From NCBI GenBank assembly GCA_029558835.1, contig JAKQDH010000100.1, positions 1-64,000 on the forward strand: DNA of 64,000 nt, in the 5' to 3' direction. Origin of the DNA: Planctomycetota bacterium. GTDB lineage: Bacteria; Planctomycetota; Phycisphaerae; UBA1845. A model generated the notes under the pieces. The model was not told the DNA's origin, did no database searches, and was given only the letters and a program-made list of their open reading frames with translations. Position numbers and translations under genes: made by a program. Positions within the stretch are counted from its first letter, which is position 1; each line of letters begins with the position of its first letter. This document shows, in pieces, positions 59,676 to 64,000 of this stretch.

Positions 59676-60386
59676 TCACGTGCCCACCAGCACGGCTGCC
59701 ACGTTGTAGGCGGCGTGGCAGCCGGCGGCGGGCCCGTAGCCGCGGAACCAGAAAACCATCGCCAGGTAGACGCCGGCCGCCGTCCGGAAGATGAACGGGA
59801 CCAGCCCGAACTGCTCCGCGCCCAGCGGGGGGTGATGATGCGCGGCGAAGGCCAGCGACGAAACCACGACGGCCACCGCCGCCACCGGACCCTGCGGCTG
59901 ACGCAGCAGGTCCACCCCCACGATGACCAGCAGCGTCACCAACACCAGGCGGAAGACGAGTTCCTCGTAGATGCCGGCGCCCACGCTCAGGGCCACCTCG
60001 TCGAAGGCGCTCAAGCCGGCGGGCTCCGCCGCGGCCAGCCGGATCGCCCGGTTCAGAACCAGGATGGGCACGGCCAGGACCACCGCCTCACCGTACATCA
60101 GCAGCACCTGCCGAAGCTGCACGCGCCAGCGCTCCCCCGACGCGGCATGCGTGGCCAGCAGGATGATGATGACCGCCAGGGCGGGCGCCCAGCTTCCCAG
60201 TTGCCCGAACAGCTCGAAGAACTTGCCCAGCAGGTCAAACGCCACCACGCGCTCGCCTGCCCGCCAGACGGCCACCTGATAGAATGCGATCAGGGGTAGC
60301 AGGAAGACCAGCGCGTCGAGCGGCCTGGCCAGCACGCCGCGGCGGGGCTGCTCCTTCTTGACCTTGCGTTCGGAGGACTTTGCCAT
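59676..60386 (-). CDS. CPBP-family intramembrane protease
   Basis: 236 residues, about six to seven membrane segments. The motif EELVFR (141-146, EExxxR), HHHPPL around 184 and HAAYN (224-228) are the conserved glutamates, arginine, histidine and HxxxN of CPBP (CAAX/ABI) proteases. The natural substrate is unknown. ATG 60386 is chosen; a far longer open frame extends upstream but is non-coding in character. It is divergent from the endonuclease III relative. Confidence 0.84.
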   Translation of the reverse strand: MAKSSERKVKKEQPRRGVLARPLDALVFLLPLIAFYQVAVWRAGERVVAFDLLGKFFELFGQLGSWAPALAVIIILLATHAASGERWRVQLRQVLLMYGEAVVLAVPILVLNRAIRLAAAEPAGLSAFDEVALSVGAGIYEELVFRLVLVTLLVIVGVDLLRQPQGPVAAVAVVVSSLAFAAHHHPPLGAEQFGLVPFIFRTAAGVYLAMVFWFRGYGPAAGCHAAYNVAAVLVGT

Positions 60387-60443
60387 GACGTGCGTATCGT
60401 GCAGCGACAGGGCACGCGAAGCAAGGCCGGGAGGATGCTGCTG

Positions 60444-61157
60444 ATGCCTCCACGGTCGCCGCGAGCGAGTGCCGCCGCCGGGAGCCGCGTGCCGGTTGCG
60501 GATCGTATCTACCACGACATGTTCGAGCGCCTCCTGGCCGCCTACGGCCCGCAACATTGGTGGCCCGGGAAAACGCCCACCGAGGTGGCCGTCGGGGCGA
60601 TCCTCACGCAGAACACCGCCTGGAGCAACGTGCAGCGCGCCCTGGCGAACCTGAAGCGGGCCGGCTGTCTGAACTGGACGAAGCTGCGCGACCTGCCGGA
60701 GGCCGAGCTTGCCGAACTGATTCGCCCCGCGGGAACTTACCGCGTTAAAGCCCGACGGCTGAAGGCGTTTGTGCAAGTGCTGTTCGACGACTTCGGCGGA
60801 CGGCTCAAGGCGATGTGCGCCGGTGACGGTGACCTGGACGAGACCCGGCGCCGCCTGCTCACCATTCACGGTGTCGGGCGGGAGACGGCCGACGCTCTGC
60901 TGCTCTACGTGGGCAAGCGACCGACGTTCGTCGTCGATGCGTACACGCTGCGCGTCCTGCGCCGGCATCTGTTGATCGAGCCGAAGGCGAGCTATGAGGA
61001 CGTGCGCACGCAACTCCAGCGCGCGGTACCGCCCGACGAAGCGGTGTACAACGAGTATCACGCCTTGTTCGTCGCGGCAGGCAAACACCACTGCCGCGCC
61101 CGCGCGCTCTGCGCAGGCTGCCCCCTGCAGGACCTGCCCCACGATCCCAGCCTGTGA
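60444..61157 (+). CDS. Endonuclease III-family DNA glycosylase
   Basis: 237 residues. Helix-hairpin-helix IHGVGRETAD (141-150) and catalytic-type Asp165 in VVDAYT place it in the HhH-GPD family. The lysine that gives endonuclease III its lyase activity (GVGRKT) is Glu146 here, so a monofunctional glycosylase is likely. The C-terminus has only three Cys (217, 223, 226; GCPL end), one fewer than the classic Fe-S site. ATG 60444 has GGGAGG (60429-60434) nine bases upstream. It resembles MagIII-like or endonuclease III domain proteins. Confidence 0.85.
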   Translation: MPPRSPRASAAAGSRVPVADRIYHDMFERLLAAYGPQHWWPGKTPTEVAVGAILTQNTAWSNVQRALANLKRAGCLNWTKLRDLPEAELAELIRPAGTYRVKARRLKAFVQVLFDDFGGRLKAMCAGDGDLDETRRRLLTIHGVGRETADALLLYVGKRPTFVVDAYTLRVLRRHLLIEPKASYEDVRTQLQRAVPPDEAVYNEYHALFVAAGKHHCRARALCAGCPLQDLPHDPSL

Positions 61158-61314
61158 CGCAGAAGTTGCGAATCCCCGCGCCCGCTGTCGGGTGCCACGC
61201 TCTCGCGCAGCGTGAGCATGTTTATGCCGCGCTCGCGGCGGCGCGGCAAGTGCCCACGGCATCGTGCCCTGTCCGCCTACCGTCGGCCCCCGCGGCCAAT
61301 AGCCAAGGACCAGA

Positions 61315-61410
61315 CCCCTCTCCCTCGCAGGGAGAGGGGCAGGGGTGAGGGTTGGGCAACCGACGGCGCGCACGGCGTGTGACCCCTCTCCCCCGAGGGG
61401 GAGAGGGGTG
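61315..61410. repeat. Two adjacent CCCTCTCCC-family palindromes
   Basis: CCCCTCTCCCTCGCAGGGAG followed by AGGGGCAGGGGTGAGGGTTG (61315-61354), and CCCCTCTCCCCCGAGGGGGA followed by GAGGGGTG (61383-61410). The first is the most complete copy in the window. They lie between the glycosylase and the beta-propeller gene, downstream of both. Confidence 0.75.
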
Positions 61411-61423
61411 GTATTGGAGGCTC

Positions 61424-62356
61424 TTACGCTCGCCGCTTGCGCCCCAGCAGCAGCACCCCGCCCGCCAGCAGCAGCAGGCTCCCCGGTTCGGGGACGAAGG
61501 CGAGGAACGTCGGGTGGTCGCCGCCGGAGGCGAAGACGCCCAGGTACGCCCCGGTGACCCCGTCGTAACGCAGAATCTCGTTCTGCGTGCGACGTTCGTC
61601 GGCCACGTAGAGGTTCCCATCGGGCCCGAAGGCAAGCCCCACCGGCCAATTCAGCCCGCCGCTGCCGGGCTGTACAAACGTCCCCACGAAGTCCCCCGTA
61701 ACCGGGTCGAACCGGACGACGCTACCGGTGAGGTAGCTGCTGACATACAGCAGGCCGTCCGGCCCAAACAACAGGTCACTCGGCGCTTCCAGGCTCCCCG
61801 GCGCCGTCAACGTGTCCACAAGTTGCCCGGTTTGACCGTCGTAGCGCAGTACGCTATCGGTGAGGAAGCTACTGACGTACAGGTCGCCGTTCGCACTGAA
61901 ACGCAAACCATACGCGCCGTCGAGTGCTTCGCTGGCAAACACGTCTATGTACTGCCCGGTGTTTCCGTCATAGCGCACGACGTTGTCCGAGGTCGCGCCA
62001 CATACATACAGGTTCTCGTCCGGGCCAAAGACCAAGCCGCACATTCCTACGTTAGGTCCGCCACCTAGCGCCACGAACACATCGATCAACTCCAGTAACT
62101 CAGGGTCGTATCGCAAGACCCGTTCGGCCCACGCTACGTACACGTTCCCATCGGGCCCGAAAGCGAGACCGTAGGTATGCGCAGGTGCGAACAGGTCGCC
62201 AAGATACTCCCCCGTGTACCCGTCGAAGTGTGCCGAGATCTGCCCACTGGCCCACAGTTCGAGGTCCGCCTGGGCCGGGACGGAGAGACACAGGAGAGGT
62301 ACGCACGCGAGGGTCAGCAGTCGCGCAAGACCACGGGGAATGGAATACCGAATCAT
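61424..62356 (-). CDS. PEP-CTERM beta-propeller protein (NHL-like)
   Basis: 310 residues. Signal peptide (about 1-30, AQAD), six repeats of GL-x-FGPDGNLYV...VLRYD type, typical of NHL/SMP-30-like six-bladed propellers, and a PEP-CTERM tail VPEPGSLLLL followed by a hydrophobic stretch and GRKRR. An exported, exosortase-processed propeller; ligand unknown. AAGGAGGA lies six bases before ATG 62356. Confidence 0.85.
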   Translation of the reverse strand: MIRYSIPRGLARLLTLACVPLLCLSVPAQADLELWASGQISAHFDGYTGEYLGDLFAPAHTYGLAFGPDGNVYVAWAERVLRYDPELLELIDVFVALGGGPNVGMCGLVFGPDENLYVCGATSDNVVRYDGNTGQYIDVFASEALDGAYGLRFSANGDLYVSSFLTDSVLRYDGQTGQLVDTLTAPGSLEAPSDLLFGPDGLLYVSSYLTGSVVRFDPVTGDFVGTFVQPGSGGLNWPVGLAFGPDGNLYVADERRTQNEILRYDGVTGAYLGVFASGGDHPTFLAFVPEPGSLLLLAGGVLLLGRKRRA

Positions 62357-62387
62357 CGGAGTCCTCCTTCAGGGGGTACCATGTAGT

Positions 62388-64000
62388 TTAGGGGTCCAGG
62401 CGCGCCGCGATTTGCGGGACCTGTGCCTCGACCGTTGGACTAAGGAACACGAGTTGGGGATCAAGCAGCGCGCACGCAATCTCGTGACGCTGCTCCTCAT
62501 CGAACACATTCAGCGCGACCTGCGTGAGGCCCTCCACCAGCAGCGGGAAGTACTCCGCCTCGGTGCGGTCGGCCAGGTCCACGCGGGTGAGGTACAACGC
62601 AAAGGCCGCCCCGCAGCAGCCGGCATCGATAATGTCACCCTGCCCCTCAGCTTCGCCTTGACCCCCACGACTCTCGGGGGCTTCTTCGGTACAAATGGTG
62701 CAGAAGTCCGGCGGCGACGGCGCACAGCCATCCAGTACGGGCTTCGACGTGTTCATCCACCCCGGCGCAAAGAGCCCACTGCCATTGAGCAGGTTGATCT
62801 CGGCAATCATATCGCTCCACGCGTATCCCCCGGTGTGGTTGATGTCACCCTTGTACACGCCCGCCCCCTGGCAACTCGGATCGCCGGGGTTCGGAATGCA
62901 GATATTGAGAAAGTTGATGAGTTGACTGAGGTCGTTGACGGTGGCCATGCTGCCGCCGTCCACGTTCGCGGGATGGGCATAGTACGTGACGAAGCTGTCG
63001 TCCCCCAGGTACTCGATGGTGGTCACGTGCCCGGGCGTGATCGGGCGGGCGAGTTCGATCTGGTATACCCCGCTGCCCAGATGCGTGACACTGGTGATGG
63101 CGTTGGGCCCGCACACAGTAGTGATGCCCGTCTCGCACAAAGCCCAGCAGTCCAGCGTGCCCGCATCCTCGACGGGCGGCGTCATGGCAATCAGGATCGG
63201 CTCCGGCGGCGAGGCCTGCCCGATGCCCTGCTGGGCCGCGCACGAGTTGTCGTTGATCGGATGCGGCTGTCGCGCATCCACGGTCTGGTCGGGCGGGTAG
63301 GCGCCGCCGATGGTGGCCGGCGGGCAGCCCGCCACCGCCCCCGTCAGTTCATAGGTTCCCATGTCCACGATCAGGTTCAGAATGCGCGGGTTCGCGTCGA
63401 GATCGAGCGGCATGACCTCGTCTGTGACTGTGTCCTCATCGACGTCCACGTCGTCGTTCGGGAGCAGCTCGTTGCTGCCGACATCGACGGTGGGCGAGGT
63501 CGGCCGCACGTGGTAGTCACAGCGCACCGGGTCCCGGAATTGGGGATCGGCGTCGATGTCACCGTAGCCAACTCCAAAGTAAAGTTCGCTCGCTGGTAAC
63601 CCCGGATTGACATACATGACACCTAAACCACCGCGTACATCTGAGTATCGGAACTTCATATACGCGCCGTTGGTGAGGTAGGCCTCGGGACCCCAAACCG
63701 CTGCCGTATCGCCGGAGAGAATACAATTATCCATGTAGACGCAGGCGTGCATGGCGTACAGCCCGCCACCGAACATGCCAGCCGAGTTGTCGCTGAGCGT
63801 ACAGTTGATCACCGTCGGCTGGGTCCAGTCATCGAAGTGCAAACCGCCGCCCAGGTTGGCACCGTTGCGGATAATCAGGCAGTCATCAATAACGGGGCTG
63901 CGGTCCTCCTCCGCCACGCAGTCCACGGCCCGTTCGGGCTCCAGCGAGCTAACCATCTGCTGGAACACCCCGCCGCCCTTGGCGGCCGAGTTCCCTTCAA
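62388..64000 (-). CDS. Secreted beta-helix protein with dockerin-like end, partial at right edge
   Basis: At least 537 residues, open at the window edge: the frame continues upstream of the first in-window start and reads EGNSAAKGGGVFQQM, a beta-helix repeat pattern. The N-terminal visible part (NCTLSDNSAGMFGGGLY) is the GGG/N-S-A type parallel beta-helix, followed by an NELLPNDDVDVDEDTVTDEV end-of-helix segment, a middle domain, and KGDINHTGGYAWSDMIAEIN, a dockerin-like calcium loop. A cysteine-rich stretch (CAPSPPDFCTIC) precedes the end. Probably surface-exposed; no catalytic residues assigned. The true start lies outside the window. Confidence 0.78.
   Translation of the reverse strand, partial: EGNSAAKGGGVFQQMVSSLEPERAVDCVAEEDRSPVIDDCLIIRNGANLGGGLHFDDWTQPTVINCTLSDNSAGMFGGGLYAMHACVYMDNCILSGDTAAVWGPEAYLTNGAYMKFRYSDVRGGLGVMYVNPGLPASELYFGVGYGDIDADPQFRDPVRCDYHVRPTSPTVDVGSNELLPNDDVDVDEDTVTDEVMPLDLDANPRILNLIVDMGTYELTGAVAGCPPATIGGAYPPDQTVDARQPHPINDNSCAAQQGIGQASPPEPILIAMTPPVEDAGTLDCWALCETGITTVCGPNAITSVTHLGSGVYQIELARPITPGHVTTIEYLGDDSFVTYYAHPANVDGGSMATVNDLSQLINFLNICIPNPGDPSCQGAGVYKGDINHTGGYAWSDMIAEINLLNGSGLFAPGWMNTSKPVLDGCAPSPPDFCTICTEEAPESRGGQGEAEGQGDIIDAGCCGAAFALYLTRVDLADRTEAEYFPLLVEGLTQVALNVFDEEQRHEIACALLDPQLVFLSPTVEAQVPQIAARLDP

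Noticed and set aside
60387-61649. In-phase upstream extension of the CPBP protease gene to 61649
   Set aside because: The extension crosses the divergent glycosylase gene and repeats, and has no coding character. The protease family starts at 60386.

Overview
The window looks like chromosomal DNA of a high-GC Gram-negative bacterium, most likely a planctomycete of the Phycisphaerae type (inference). The grounds are two secreted proteins with PEP-CTERM sorting tails, a small secreted protein with dockerin-like calcium loops, very large secreted beta-helix and YadA-head-repeat proteins, housekeeping genes (cysK, fliM, aroA, dinG-like, pyrC, tRNA-Thr) scattered singly rather than in operons, frequent GTG/TTG starts, and many dispersed palindromic repeats.

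Layout. 0.5-4.4 kb: cysK, then a coupled pair made of a receiver-like protein and a diguanylate cyclase. 4.5-8 kb, minus strand: a large single-chain type IIL (MmeI-like) restriction-modification enzyme followed by a DUF4258/DUF2283 small-gene pair. 8-12.8 kb, minus: a membrane glycosyltransferase, a beta-helix lipoprotein with a PA14-like end, and tRNA-Thr(CGT).

13.1-38.1 kb is one long plus-strand block of 19 genes. Most of it is a cell-surface polysaccharide locus: Wzy/ligase-like polymerase, ATP-grasp protein, DUF362 protein, Wzx flippase, two asparagine-synthetase-like amidotransferases, four GT4 glycosyltransferases, a sulfotransferase, a secreted DUF4838 protein, a FemAB/GNAT-like acyltransferase, a polysaccharide deacetylase, a methyltransferase and a DUF2723 membrane protein. 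A HAD phosphatase, a DUF1003 protein and a DedA protein follow. The content points to a polymer that is deacetylated and probably amidated and sulfated. No initiating transferase, sugar-nucleotide gene, Wza/Wzc exporter or exosortase lies inside the window.

38.2-64 kb is mixed: fliM, aroA, a VOC protein, a second large membrane glycosyltransferase, a PEP-CTERM protein, a DinG-family helicase, a phosphoesterase coupled to a membrane protein, an Fe-S type Rrf2 regulator, a PilZ protein, pyrC, a YtcJ-like amidohydrolase, a RAYT (REP-associated tyrosine transposase) with its repeats, a dockerin-like protein, the 1023-residue repeat protein, D-lyxose isomerase, a CPBP protease, an endonuclease III relative, a beta-propeller PEP-CTERM protein, and a beta-helix protein that runs off the right edge.

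The most unusual signals are: (1) a Cys-less AsnB-like protein beside an intact one; (2) several small repeat families, one copy enclosed by 26-27 bp inverted termini like a MITE, and others that have entered reading frames in frame; (3) a RAYT whose stop codon lies inside its own terminal repeat; and (4) the ATP-grasp/DUF362 pair in the polysaccharide locus. Start codons were chosen by ribosome-site and family fit and are flagged where uncertain.
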